Origin: Saussurea involucrata
Lineage: Eukaryota > Streptophyta > Magnoliopsida > Asterales > Asteraceae
Length of the DNA stretch: 64,000 nucleotides
Assembly: GCA_033807775.1 (NCBI GenBank)
Contig: CM066312.1
Span: forward strand, 29,733,696-29,797,695
Direction: 5' to 3'
In this document: one piece after another, positions 44,465 through 56,721 of the stretch
Numbering within the stretch: position 1 is the first letter of the stretch
Layout of the letters: each line of letters starts with the position of its first letter
The notes under the pieces: model-generated
Told to the model about the DNA's origin: nothing
Databases searched by the model: none
Seen by the model: the letters and a program-made list of their open reading frames with translations, nothing else
Translations under genes and position numbers: made by a program

Positions 44465-47400
44465 TATTGTGTAGTAACAAAAAGGAAATTTTTTGGATTA
44501 CGACATTTTAGTCATAACTATACTTTATGCAATTTCATTTTTAGAAACAAAAATTTTGGTACCATTTGATTGATTGGATGTCGTTGAGCTTCATTGAGTT
44601 TTACGGAGTTTTGTTTTACGATGTTTTGTGTCGCGTGAGTGCAACTTTGAAAGGTGCATACTTTAATTATTATGTGTGTTAATTTATGGGTTTTATTGGG
44701 CATTTTGTCTAATGTGGGTTTTGTTGAGAAATATTATTTTATGGCGTAAGGCAACCAAAAGGAGTAGCTTTTGGGAATTTTGGTGTCGCATGGTTTTCTC
44801 TTTTGAGATTTATGTTAGCACATTTCGTTACAACTTGTTTAACGTACGAATTGATTTATACGTGGCGTGAGTAATGCATATAAGAGAATCATGACAGTTT
44901 ATCTTAATGATTTGCATATTGCACTTTTTGTTAATTGATTCGTTTGTTATCATTTCTAGCAAATGCGTTATATTGATCTATGAGCATGCATAACATTGTA
45001 GCCACTTTTTTTGGAGCTTTAATACGCATCGTTTGTATTGTCCGAAATTCGAAGTCGATTTAAATTCTTTTAAGTGTCAACCAAATTACATGCACTAAGT
45101 GTGTGTGAGGCTTGTCAGGAGATTCTACTTCCATATTATATGACTAAACGAGAAAATTTCGGAAATTGATATAATGAATTTCCTTTTTTGAAATTTCGTA
45201 TGAACTATCTGTTGCGTGTTATTTTATTTCAAGAAAACCACTAGGAGAGTGTTACAAGTTGCACGCATATTTTGATTTGAGATTTCTTTACGATATTTTA
45301 GCCGATATTTTCGAATGATGAAAACATATTGTTATTTGGCTTTAAACTTGGAACCTACACAATTCATTTCATGTTTCAAACCAAAGTGTATATATGGATC
45401 GGCTCACCATTTTTGCAAAATAAATTGACGCATTGCGAATTTTGTTGGTGAAATTTACTCCACGTCGTTTATAGTTAAAAGATAGAATTTTTGGAGTTTA
45501 ACGTATTTAAGTTCTTTTTCGAAGTTTCGTACAAACATGTTATTGCACACTATCTTAATGCAAGAAATTACTTTACGTACATGACATAAGTAAATCCATG
45601 CTAGGACCGTAGCGACTCATTTTAAAAGTTTGTGGATCATACTTTTGCATTTGTTATTAGCCTGAGTTATGATCAAATGATTTCCAAAATGAGTTTTCAT
45701 TTTCGGGTAGAGTGTGTCCATTCTACATAACTACCGAGTAAGTGGTGGTAGATTTTTTTGGGCATGTACGATTGTATAAAAACCTCGGTGTTGAAAGATC
45801 TTATAAAATTTTCACTTGGCATAATTGTTGAGTCTGTCACTTAAAACCCTTCAACTTATTAGGTTTTGGAAGGTTAAGCAACCCTGGTTGAGGGCGAGGA
45901 CGTATATAATTTTATCGGTGGAAGGATGGGTGTTGCTAGGTGTGGTAGTACCGTGACGAGTGGTACCGTTCGCAAGGTCGACGTATTTCATTCGTAAAGA
46001 AAGGGCGAGGCTCGCGGGATCTTCTGTTAATATTGGTGGTAACCGTTCTTTTCGGCAACCATGTTTTGGGTTTTGACCAGTTTTCACATAAAGGATGTGT
46101 AGAACCTTTTAGAACCTCGTGTGTGGAGTTCTGCAGTGGTTCGAATCTTGGTGGTATGGCTAGGTATCAACTTTCAGATATTGAGGCCATGAACCATTGG
46201 TGTATTTGGAGTGTGGTAGTCCAATCTTAAGGGATAATCGTATCGCTTGTAGTGGTCTTAAGAGATTCAGATGGTGATAAGTGCTTATAGTCAGACGACT
46301 TTCCTTGAATGGTAAAAGAATATGTCGATTGGATGATTGGTAATTGGACGTATTCTTGGAGTTGTATAATCGTTGGGTCAGGGACGACCGCCTGTTTTGC
46401 GGTCTGATAGTGCTCGTTGGAGTTAAGTGTCAATTCAGCAGTGGGAACAGTTGAATTTGGAGATTTTGTTGGTTTAGGTAGTGATCAAACCTTGGTTGGA
46501 GATAGAACTTAAAAGCGTTTAGATCTGGACTGACTGGAAGTCGAGATCTGACGTTGAGGAAGTATGGATCACCTAAGGTTGGAAGACAACTGAAGTCATC
46601 TGTTTAGAAGCTACTCTAGTATTGATCAGGGTCAAATGGTTCATAAAATTTCATAAGAACACGAATGTTCACTGAACATTCTGAAGATGAATAGACCACA
46701 TGAATTCCTTAGTCTTTGATCACATATGTTCCCAAGGTCATGACACTCTTCTGGTAACAAGTTCAAAGCAGTCCACGTATCTGCTTGTTCATAAAGCCGA
46801 CTACGTATTTGTTTATTTCAACTAGATAAACACGTAGGAAAGTTGAACACGCATGGAACGACAAAAACATAATATGAACAGAAAAACTAATATACTTGAC
46901 CATTGTTCCTAACTGTTCATACTTCACCATTGATTCGATTCTGCACAAACTATTCCTAATGATTTCGCACAAACGTCTGTCATGAACAAATATCAACTAA
47001 CATATGATTCAAATACTGAAAACGTTGTTTTTCATATTTAATCCAACTAACTTCAACACACAAAAATATGAACAAAACATGATTCATAGAATCGTTCAAC
47101 AAAAACGGGATAGAATCGGCTCCATCATCAACATCGTCCAACCTCCCGAAATTCATAGACTCCTTCAACAAAACGAGATGAATGTCTTCCTCACAACGAT
47201 AATCTATGTTTCTTACCATAATTAGCTACATCCAACAATCATCCTGTCTATAACTTGAAACATAATTATTGTTACAATCATGGATGAGGTTGTTCTATAA
47301 CTCCTCACTAATATGGTTGCCAAAAAATCAACTTCATGATATACCTATTATACCCTTACACATTTATTGCATATCTTCTAACTAACCAAGAATGAAAATG

Positions 47401-47474
47401 AATTCTTATTAGTCAATTTTAGTTTGTAAAGTTAAAAACATTTGGTGGGTTATCAAAATAACCTACCTCTCTAC
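44465..47474 (+). other. G3 internal region or other decayed repeat, right of the Helitron
   Basis: About 3 kb with no readable ORF. 45840-46470 is GC-richer and has GTATATAATTT at about 45903, LTR- or leader-like. 46620-47220 repeats TGTTCA/TGAACA words loosely. No element boundary found. Confidence 0.4.
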
Positions 47475-47578
<104 letters not shown>

Positions 47579-47648
47579 CGCCCCATGTATAAAATGTCCG
47601 ATGCCATGAATACCAACAAGAGTCAATAAGAGCAAACAACGCCAAGAC

Positions 47649-48530
47649 TGTTGGTCCCAAGAGGGTTAGTATGGCTAACAAATTTTAAAAGGGTGGGGAT
47701 GAATACAAACACAAAACTTTACTATTTAAATTGTTTATTGATTAAGAGAAAATCAATCCCGGAAAATTTACAAATTGTTGTGGAAATAAGATAAGGAAGA
47801 ATCTTAATCTAAACAATCTTACTTTTGATCTAAGAGCAAGAAATATCTAAGGATCAAAGAAGAACAAAGTTGTTGCACAAAATGGAATAGAGAGGAAAGA
47901 GATAGATTCGAAGAGGTGTATGAGAAGAGATAGTCTTCACAACTATTTGTACCCTATGCATTTAATGCACTATGGCAGGTACAGTCCACGTGTCAAGAGG
48001 TGAGTAGAATGCATGTACTTGTTGTACTTGAGGCAATGTAGATTTTGGCTGCATATGAACGGTGAATTAGAGGGTTGGTAGGCATAGAAGAAACAATAAA
48101 GTAATTTCGTACTGTAGCTTCTGTCAGATTGAGGCTTGAGGTTGTTCTTTTGTGCAAGAGGATAAGACAAAACTTAATATTGATGAGCAAGATACTGATC
48201 CAATACTGAGATAGTCGTAGAGGGCTTTCTTGGCGTGAAAATATTGACTTCAAGTTCACAATTGTTTTAGATGGTGTTGTATCACTGAATCCACTTCAAA
48301 TCATGACTAGAGCATTTTTATCTTTGCCTACTTTTTCAACATCGCTGAAGTTATTTTAATGTAGGTTTGTCTTATGGAAACGGTTATGGCCTATTTGAAA
48401 TTACATTACATTCTCAGCGATTACTGAACAAACCCAGTTAGCTGGATAAGTATAAAATTTAAAAAAGAGATCATTGAATAGACTCGGTGAAAGGTTCATC
48501 ATCAAATCACTTACAAAAAATGGATCGACA
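47649..48530 (-). repeat. 3' LTR of Sirevirus U
   Basis: 882 bp. Plus strand TGTTGGTCCC...GGATCGACA, the reverse of the P-type LTR, followed by a decayed polypurine tract (sense ATAGGGGATAGAT, 48531 onward). Contains CACGTG (sense GACACGTGGAC) at about 47990. Confidence 0.75.
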
Positions 48531-48533
48531 ATC

Positions 48534-49545
48534 TATCCCCTATAGAAAGAAAATAGAACTCATAAAATACTTTGTCCCATTTACTGTTTTGAGGGATCTT
48601 TTCAGCACTATGATGGAGTAAAGTACTTCAAACTGAATATCATTAATTGTAGATATTTACATGTACTAAAAATGCTGAAAATAAAAGATAAAGTGAAAAA
48701 TACACTTAAAGATCATTGAAGGTAATGTAATCAGGTATGCCATGGACTGATTTTTCCTTCGGTCTTTGAAGCTCTAATATGATCTTTTGGATAAGTGAAG
48801 TTCTAGGGAGACATCTGTCTTAGCATAGCTGAGAACAAACATGAGGTGATCTAGAGGAACGACGGAAATTTCAGATGATCTTTGAAAGCTCATATTTCTA
48901 TCTAGAACAATGAAGAATATACCATGTTCAAGTTTGAACACGATACGTCCAGGTATCTAAGGACCTTCATCTTGGAGAGAAGGATTTCATATGGATAGAT
49001 AGAGATTGGAAGCTCTCAAAAGAACTTCATCAATGTTAAACTTTGTTTCATGTTCATTTTGGTTGGAGGGACCCTCTTCGACGGTAGATCTTTGGTGAGT
49101 CTTCTGAGGTTGTGAATGAACATATATGATACACTTCATTTTGTGGAGAAGTCGTTTTAACTCTTTTTCAACTAGTCTCTTATACTTGGATTTGAATTCC
49201 AAATGCAAACCAAATTTCTTTCCATCCAGTGTATCCATATTTATGAAGATACGAGGAATAGTCGGTGATCTACGTGGTGTCATCTCTAAAGATTGTCAAT
49301 GAAATCAGAAGTTTTCTTTCCTTTGCTCTTCCACTGATAGTGGCATCAGTGATATTGGCCTTTGACAGTCGTTGATTGGTCTTTAGTCTACACCACTTGA
49401 TCTCTTTAGCTTTCAAATTTTCTTCCTCAACTCTATCTTGTTAGTTGTTTCTATCAGAAGAGCTTGAGCATCGATAAGATTTTTCTTTTGGAGCTTACTT
49501 TCAGACAGAGTATCGATGGCAAGTGCCTTGGCTAGAGTATCACTG
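48534..49545 (-). pseudogene. Decayed ORF3 of U, 3' part
   Basis: Fragmentary minus-strand coding. 49283-48987 reads RIFINMDTLDGKKFGLHLEF and KYKRLVEKELKRLLHKM, which parallels 54953-54621 in T (FLSKMGNFGFYEWLEIRDAL, SKYKAHVEKFLNLL). 49545-49330 reads AKALAIDTLSESKLQKKN with several stops. It follows the U polypurine tract at the place ORF3 should end. Identification comes from position and similarity to T, itself degenerate, so it is tentative. The reading is cut at 49545 by element S and resumes at 51535. Confidence 0.5.
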
Positions 49546-51534
49546 AATCCCAGAAATCAACAACAATTCAAGTATATTGAGAGAGATCGAGATACGAAAG
49601 TCATCCTCATATTAGATTTTGTCTATGAAGTACATGAAGGATAACACTCGCTCTCTCTCACACTATAGCTCTCTACATTGTGCCACACTAACAAATGAGC
49701 CTCCTAACACTTTATATAGTCAAGCCCAAGGCCCACTAAGTGCTAAGCCCAAGCCCATTACAAACATAAGACCTTTAGAAAACTTTCATATAATTAGGAC
49801 ATTTTCGGTCCTAACATTCTCCCCCTAAAGTTTTGTAAAGCTAAATCATCAATCTTGAAAATCTTTAGCTCCTCTCCCCCTTGATTTTCTTGGAAAAACT
49901 TTAGTGATGCTTTTTCTTCGAATGAAGTCTAGGATCCCCCTTGAAAGAAGCTCTTACTCTTCTTATTTTCAACCTTGAAAATCTGGATTCGATGTGCGCC
50001 ATAACCTCGACTGGATGCACGAGCACATCTTCAAAAAGTAGAAACTCAAGCTCGTTCCGATAAGCTCACAAGAAAGATAACAAGCGAGTTTTGAGTGACA
50101 AACCGAGTGTAATCACAGTTTATAACAAAGAATCCGTCAATGAATCGCGAGTTGAGTAGGAATTCAGCTTAAGAGCTTGGTTCGGATTTGCTCGAAGGAG
50201 GAAACGTCATGTAGCACCCACGCTTTATGATCAAATCCAAGAAAAATGTCCCCCTCCCGAGACTTAGCACGGTGGTTCCGCTAAAAGGGCTAAAATCAAC
50301 TCAGATTATGTGCGACTAGAAGTTGTAATCTGGCATCGTTTGTGCGAAAACTTCCAGTAAACAGTAGTAGTCGGACAGGTCTTGTACGACTAGCGCAAGT
50401 GAACAGTAATTGTCGAATGGGTCTTATACGACTAGCGCTAATGAACAGTAACTGTCGGACACGCCTTGTGCGACCAAGTCCAATGAACAGTAACTGTCGG
50501 ACGCGCCTTGTGCGACTAAAATGTGAAGTCGGTCAAATGTTGTACGACAGTTATGAGTGTCAGTATCGTGCGATAGTTATGAATATATGAACACAGTTTC
50601 GTACGATAGTTATGAATATTTGAAGACCTATGTTGTCTGACAAAGATGAACACCAAACATTGAGTTTTCCGTCTAACACTATTAACAGCCCCAACACCTT
50701 GATTTCTTGTTGAATTTCACCCCAAATGATTGCAAACAGATCGTTACGACAAAACAAACAGATCTGTGAGCATCTAATCATCAAAACTCCGGTGAAAAAT
50801 CCAAATTCCGGAAAAAATTGTTTTTCCGGTGAGGCTAGGCACTGTTCATATCAGAAAATCGTAACTCACTCAATTCTTCATCAAGTTTGGATCTGATTGT
50901 TGCATTCTCTTCATAATCAATATAGAAAATGATCTGAATGGCTAAAATCAATCCATGCACATCAAAATCTTCTAGATCTTAAGATTTTCCGAAAAACTAA
51001 AAAACTTTCTAAATCACCAATTTTGTTCACGTTGATCGATTCTGAAGATAAGAATTGATGTAGAATCGAACAACAAACAGATCTTTAATAGATCAAGTGA
51101 TTAGAACACACTTACTTGAAGATCGAACTCTAAAATCTTCAAATTCTTCAAAATTCGGCACTTTTTTCACTTGAATTGTCGAGATTCGAATGATCGTATC
51201 GAAGAAATATCTTCAATTCTACTCTGATACCACTTGTGATCCCAGATCTAATCAATTAACAATGATAAACTCAAGAGATCTTCATTAGAATAGAGATGGA
51301 ATACAAAGATTGGGAGTGAGATCAACTTTCTCTCTCTAAACTCTCTCTCTAGATAGCCATCTCTCTTTACACGTATGAATCACTCTTTGTAAGACTTCTA
51401 CTCATTTCCTATTACAAGGTCCTATTCATATACTTTGACTAACACACTAAGTGCCTTGACTTTAACCTTTAAAGCCTCTACTTTGACTTCTTATAATTAA
51501 ACATTAAATCTTGAATACATTTTATTCAGTAACA
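49546..51534 (-). mobile_element. Element S: deleted Sirevirus-like element in U
   Basis: Minus strand. 5' LTR-like 51235-51534 with primer site 51222-51232 (sense TGGTATCAGAG), leader to about 50215, a short 3' non-coding part, polypurine tract (sense AGGGGGAGAA at 49817-49826), and 3' LTR-like 49546-49816. The leader holds the GTGCTAAGTC...GGAGGGGGACATTT box (50248-50275) shared with N1, and a GTCGTACAA/TTGTCCGAC array (50365-50640) shared with O. There is no coding capacity. The two LTRs are strongly diverged and no target duplication was found, so the right boundary is approximate. Confidence 0.6.
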
Positions 51535-52059
51535 CTTTCACACAACATCTACTTCTGGTTTTCTATCTCTTTCTCAACCTTGATAGATTCTTTTTGTTCA
51601 GCTTCAGAAAGAAGCCGAATTCTTCCCTAGAGGTATGAGGAGGAATTTTTACTCTACTAGAATTAATCTCAACGATACAAGTTGTTATCTGAACGTTTCT
51701 GGTTGTCTCTTCAGCTGTAGTGACTGGTTCCATATACACGAACTTTGTGTTTGAGGTTACTCTTCTAGGAATTAGATTGGCATTGTCTTCTTCTTCAGCG
51801 TCAAAGTCTTCTGTATAGAACAACAAAAGTGTGTCGTCAACTTTCGAAGGAGTGGCAGATGAGGCTTGGTAGAAGGTGAGTTTTCTTGGGTTTCAGGGAG
51901 AGGGATAAGAGGGAGGGAAACTATAAGTGACAGTTTTAGAGAATAAAGTAAGGGTACAACCGAGGTTTGAGGAGGGAGATAGACTATGAGAGACGGTTGG
52001 GTTTTAGGAGGAGATGTTAGAGTTGGAGAGGGCGGTGTATCAGGGATAACCAGTAACAC
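51535..52059 (-). pseudogene. Decayed ORF3 of U, upstream part
   Basis: 51826-51563 (starts MLFYTEDFDAEEEDNANLIP) includes SRVKIPPHTSREEFGF, parallel to QYIQIPPRQGAEIDELRFLS in T (55290-55087). An adjoining frame to 52059 is Pro/Ser/Thr-rich, as expected for the linker. Together with 48534-49545 this shows that S split one ORF3. Sequence similarity to T is the main support and no enzyme motif is present. The reading ends near 52060, where a different repeat begins. Confidence 0.5.
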
Positions 52060-53013
52060 CTACGTTCTCGGAAAGATTTTCCCCCTTTGTCCAATTACTT
52101 TAATGTCAATAAATGCGCGTTATTTATCTTTTTTGTTCGGGAAATTAGAACGTGGGAATAATCAACACCCCCCCCCCCCCCGTGTCAATACAGTTCAGTT
52201 TTGGGTCAAAGACGCGCCCGAAGTGAGTTGGGCAACTATGCCTGGCGACTATGCCACAAGGTCATAGTCGCATGTCAAACTCGCTGCACAAGAGCAGCAT
52301 ACGGTACATCTTGAGCGATACTGATCTGACGACTATGCCAAGGGCACTATCGCGTGTCAATGTCGTGCCAGTGGTACCAAAGGTGGGGTCTAAGAGGGGG
52401 CTGTGCCCCGCAACTATGTCGTGGGCATAGTCGCATGTCAATGCCGTGGGCGGCAATAACGAGTATTTAAGGAGTTAATCCGATTTCTAAGTCATTTTGG
52501 GACATTTTGGCTTGGAAGTAACTAGGTTTTCTCCCTAAATTTTGGTAGGTCTTCATCTCTTACACCTTTCCTACATTAAATTCCTTGCAACCACCAAACC
52601 CTTGATCATATATGGATCTTTCTAGGGTTACTTAAGCTTTAAGTGTGGAATCTTCAAGTTTTCTCAAGAACTAAGCATCTTATCATCTTCCCAACTAGTT
52701 TCTTGAAATCTAGGGTTTAAAGCTATAAACTCCAAGGTGAGTTCACCTATACTGTTTTACTCTTTATGTGTTTTATCTTTAAGGCTTTAACATATTTATC
52801 TCATATATGTTTGGTATCTCTTGGATTTATGGTGAAAAACCTAAAAACCCATTTATGGAAAGTTTTAGGGTTTTGATTTTGTTGGAGGTGTTTGTAAAAG
52901 ATGATTACATGCTCTTTGATGTCATATTGTGGTTCTTGAGTGTGAGTTACATTCTTTCCATTTTATGAGTTTGGGAAACTTAGGTCAAAATCTAGGGTTT
53001 TGACATACTTAGT
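52060..53013 (+). repeat. LTR-like fragment V with GACTATGCC / GGCATAGTC words
   Basis: 52225-52460 contains about four ACTATG words and their complements, often followed by CGCATGTCAA. Then comes a TATTTAAGG TATA-like box (about 52463), a CT-rich 5' leader and a donor-like AAG|GTGAGT at 52737. It looks like the promoter half of an LTR. C14 run at 52168-52181. Confidence 0.45.
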
Positions 53014-53894
53014 TGTTGGTCTCGAAGGGTTCCACAAGGGTGAAAGTTTGTCGAAGGGGGGGGGGGGGGGGGGGGGGGGGGGGTTGAATACAAACACGAA
53101 ATTTACTTTTCTAAATTGTTTTTTGATTCAAAATACAATTTACAGTTTGTTGCGGAATAAGATTAAGTAAAACCTAACCTAAACAAACTTAAGAATAACT
53201 ATGATTTCTTGCACTTAGAAAATAGAAGGAAGGATAAATAGAAAAATATAGATTTTCTATCTGCACTAAGAAGTCTGGAGATCCTTCAAAATTAAGGATG
53301 TTGCTCCTATGCATACCCCATGCATTAAATGCATGGCATGAGCACTTTACACGTGTCAAATCTTCATTGGGCGCATGCTTATGGATTTTATCAAAGACAT
53401 GCTTTGGGTCGCATGGTGAATAGTGTAGGTGGCAGAGTGGTTGTACGATTATGGACAAAAGTAAACTTTCTTCTGTACCTTCGTACTTTTGTACAAGAGG
53501 ATAAGACAAACAATTTCTGAAGCACAAGATTCATGATCAGCGATCGCTGATGGGATCTTTCATCAGTGAGGTCTGATGTAAGTCAACTATCATTGAAGCT
53601 TTGTTCTTGAATTGTCGCTCGTGTGTAGACTTGTATTGGTTTCACTGATGGCCGCTTCGGATCATGAGTAGACTTTTCTTTGTTCATCAGCTTTATCTTC
53701 GATGTCAACGATGAACTCTTTGGTCGCGAGGCTTGTTTTCAGGAATTACATCTAACACTATTACATTAGTGACTATCAGTGATACTGAACATACTCGCTG
53801 ATGGTGAAACACTAATACATATAGATGTTAAATGCAATTTTCACTAAGTATTCTAAGGGTCGTCGTCAAATCACTAAGAGAGTTTGGATCAACA
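53014..53894 (-). repeat. 3' LTR of Sirevirus T
   Basis: 881 bp, plus strand TGTTGGTC...GGATCAACA, P-type. Includes a 28-G run (53056-53083), ACACGTGT at 53350 and a perfect 16-bp palindrome at 53536-53551. Followed by polypurine tract 53895-53910. Confidence 0.8.
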
Positions 53895-55805
53895 ATCTCC
53901 CCCTATTTGATGATGACAAAGCAAAAAAAGAAAATTTCTAAGTGTTACAAAATATAAGGATAAAAGGATTTATATAAGGATAAAAGGACTTATATAAGGA
54001 TAAAAGGACTTATAGAATGCGTGTCCCATTTACTGTTTTGAGGGATCTTTTCTAGTACTGATGGAGTAAAGTACTTCACTGAAAACATGCATTAAATTGT
54101 AATCAAGTTACAAAGGGAATTTGAAAGTTTAAAAGTACAAGTGAAACTATACAAGTACTAAAAGTCTAAAACTGATAAATTACAAGAAGATTACAAAAAG
54201 GGAATCTATCAGCTACAGTGGTTCATCCTTGATCAGGACTTTGTCATAAGAGTCTTCTTCTGTGATCATATATTCAGACACTTCTTCTCCTTTTTGTCTT
54301 CTGAGCTTAGCTTCTCTGTGAATATGAGATTTAATGAAGATACATAGCCTTGTCATACTACACCACTATAGAAGATCTATGAGGTGATTGATTGGGTAGA
54401 TAGGAATCTTTGAGTCTCGCTGAAATCTTTGGATGCCATCCTAATCACAGAAGATGATTACATAAGGGACCCCTATCACTTGACTAGGTTTGAAGGGTCT
54501 TCCTAGTGGCAGTGATAGGTCAATAGATGAGAGGTCAGGTGGTGGTCCAAGGACTGCTTCTCTTGAGAATTCCATCCCAGGTTCATTACGGTAAGCAAGT
54601 TCTTCTTCTGAGGTAGATGCTCACTTCTTATTCTTCGCTGGTCTTTGGTTCTGAGGTAGAGGAGGAGGTAATTCAACCCTCGCTGAGATTGTGTTGATGA
54701 GCAAGTTCAAGAACTTTTCCACATGGGCTTTGTACTTGGACTTGGATCTTTGAAGTGCATCTCTGATCTCTAACCATTCGTAGAAACCAAAATTCCCCAT
54801 CTTGGACAGAAACATAGTTTTTGCTGAGTCATCTTCTCTAAGTACTTGGATATACACCATCACTGAGTTCTTCTTACTCTTTCCTGTTACGGTCACACTT
54901 GTAATTCTTCTAGGATGGTATCTACGTTCGAGTTTCTCTCTACACCAAGTCAACTCGGAATCACTGACGACCTTTTCTTTTTTGGGCTTTCTCTTTGGCT
55001 TCCTACAGTAATTGAGCTTGAACTCCGATCGGGTTCTTTTTGAGTTTCCTACCAGAGACTAGGTTTTGGGCTACCTTAAGGGCATATTAGGCATCCTTTT
55101 GGTAGGCCGAAAAAGTTTTCTCAACCCTGATGGATTCTTCACGTTCTTCGGGGCTAAGGAATCTAAGCTCATCAATTTCAGCGCCTTGTCGAGGAGGGAT
55201 CTGGATGTATTGGCTTTCTAGATGACAGATTAGTGTTGACATTATTTCTCTTTGTTCATCCTCATACCTTTGAATTGGTTGTGTCATCACTACTTCTTCT
55301 TCTTCATCAGTCTCTAGGACGGAGACTGGAATTATTTGGTCGTCAGCGATAGCTGGGATTATTGGAAGGTTGTTATCTTCAGCTCGTCCCTCAAGAAGGG
55401 AAGAGAACTAGCTGATCAAAAGAATAAGTAGTAAGGTGTTGAAAGAAAAGAGAGAGAAAATGGTTAAGTGTGTATGAGAGGTCTTAATTGGGCATGGGTA
55501 GAAAAGTAGGGGATGACGGAGAGACATACATGAGAAGGTTACTCCCCCTCAGAAGTGTATATTATTTTTAGATTTCCCTCAGTAGAAATTCCTTTTTGTT
55601 TTCCCTGAGGGGTCTTCTGGACTGGGGCTTTTCTCAGTGTTTCCCCCCTCTGCTTCGTTAATGGAGATTTCTTTTGAGGGGAGCGCTGACGGATTTGGGT
55701 TTGAACCATAATTCTTCATCATCATCGTCGTCATCGTCAGCGCCCTTGGAATCGTCCTTGGCGTCATCGAGTTCGAGTTCTTCAACCTCTTATTCTTCTT
55801 GTTGA
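53895..55805 (-). pseudogene. Decayed ORF3 of T
   Basis: Minus-strand coding pieces: 54953-54621 (CREKLERRYHPRRITS, then VYIQVLREDD and SKYKAHVEKFLNLLINTIS), 55290-55087 (QRYEDEQREIMSTLICHLES, SPEEREESIRVEKTFSAYQ) and an Asp-rich run near 55700-55760 recalling the acidic ORF3 linker. Frames are broken by stops and shifts. It sits between the T polypurine tract and the insertion point of R at 55810. U shows the same blocks. Similarity to the O/N1 ORF3 is weak by eye, so assignment rests chiefly on position. Confidence 0.5.
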
Positions 55806-55810
55806 TCCCT

Positions 55811-56523
55811 TGTTTGACTCAATAATGATAAGTTTAAACTAATAGTCAATAAAACAGAGTATAATGAACTTGAATGCGAAGCGTTTGAAAACATATTGGT
55901 TTAAACAGATGGTAGTATCACACACTAATAATGAAGAAGAACAATAAGAATAATAGTAAAAATGTTCAACAAGTCATCTTCATTAATCTCAAATAAGAGT
56001 TACACCAAGAACACACAGTGGTGCGTGTTTTTCACTCAAGAATATTCTTTCTCTCTCTCTCTCTCTCTCTCTCTGTAAAAGTGTGTGAATTGTGCTCCGA
56101 TTCTTTCCAGAAATGGCAGGTGTGTGCTCCTTCATATATAGGTAGTGGAAACGCAAATAGTACATATAAAAGGTTGTCACCAATAAAATGGTGACACCTG
56201 GAAAGCAAGGCGTTGGGGTTGTACTATTGATCTTCAGGATCTTTGTACATGAAGGGCACGTGAGAGGCATGTGTTTCTTGATCTTTAATTTTGCTCAAGT
56301 ATTCATCTTTAAGAACTTCAGTCTCACAGAGGCTCTGTTGAGTTTCATAGAGGCTCTGTGGTCTTGGGTTGATCTTCAGGTTTAACTTGTCTTCTTGGTG
56401 GATGATCGAAAGAGGCTTCTGTTCCATGTTTGGTGTCTTGATGTACTCGGCAGAGGTCTTCTGTGGTTCTTTGACTTAGCCTATTTTCAATACTTCTTAG
56501 AGTTTAATCTATTGGAGCTAACA
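55811..56523 (-). repeat. 3' LTR of R
   Basis: 713 bp, sense TGTTAGCTCC...GAGTCAAACA. TATATATGAAGG lies at about 56134-56145, then an (AG)n tract at 56047-56074 near the expected transcription start. CAGAGGCTCTG-like words occur at about 56325 and 56345. Confidence 0.8.
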
Positions 56524-56537
56524 ATCTCCCCTAAGTA
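56524..56537 (-). other. Polypurine tract of R
   Basis: Sense CTTAGGGGAGAT adjacent to the LTR. Confidence 0.75.
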
Positions 56538-56721
56538 TAGAAAAATAAACGATTACAAAAATTTAATTGTGCTTAGCTTAAAAGAACAAGAGGTGAAAGT
56601 TTCAACATCTTTAAAAGAAAGAAGTTTTCACTAAGATCATATGCCAGAGGCATTTGCAGAAGATTGAAATGAAATTTACATGACTTAAATAAAAGATAGG
56701 AAAATTACAAAATCACAGAGC

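Noticed and set aside
46620..47220. Another palindromic-word family based on TGTTCA/TGAACA
   Set aside because: The word is short and copies are sparse. I cannot separate it from chance in AT-rich DNA.
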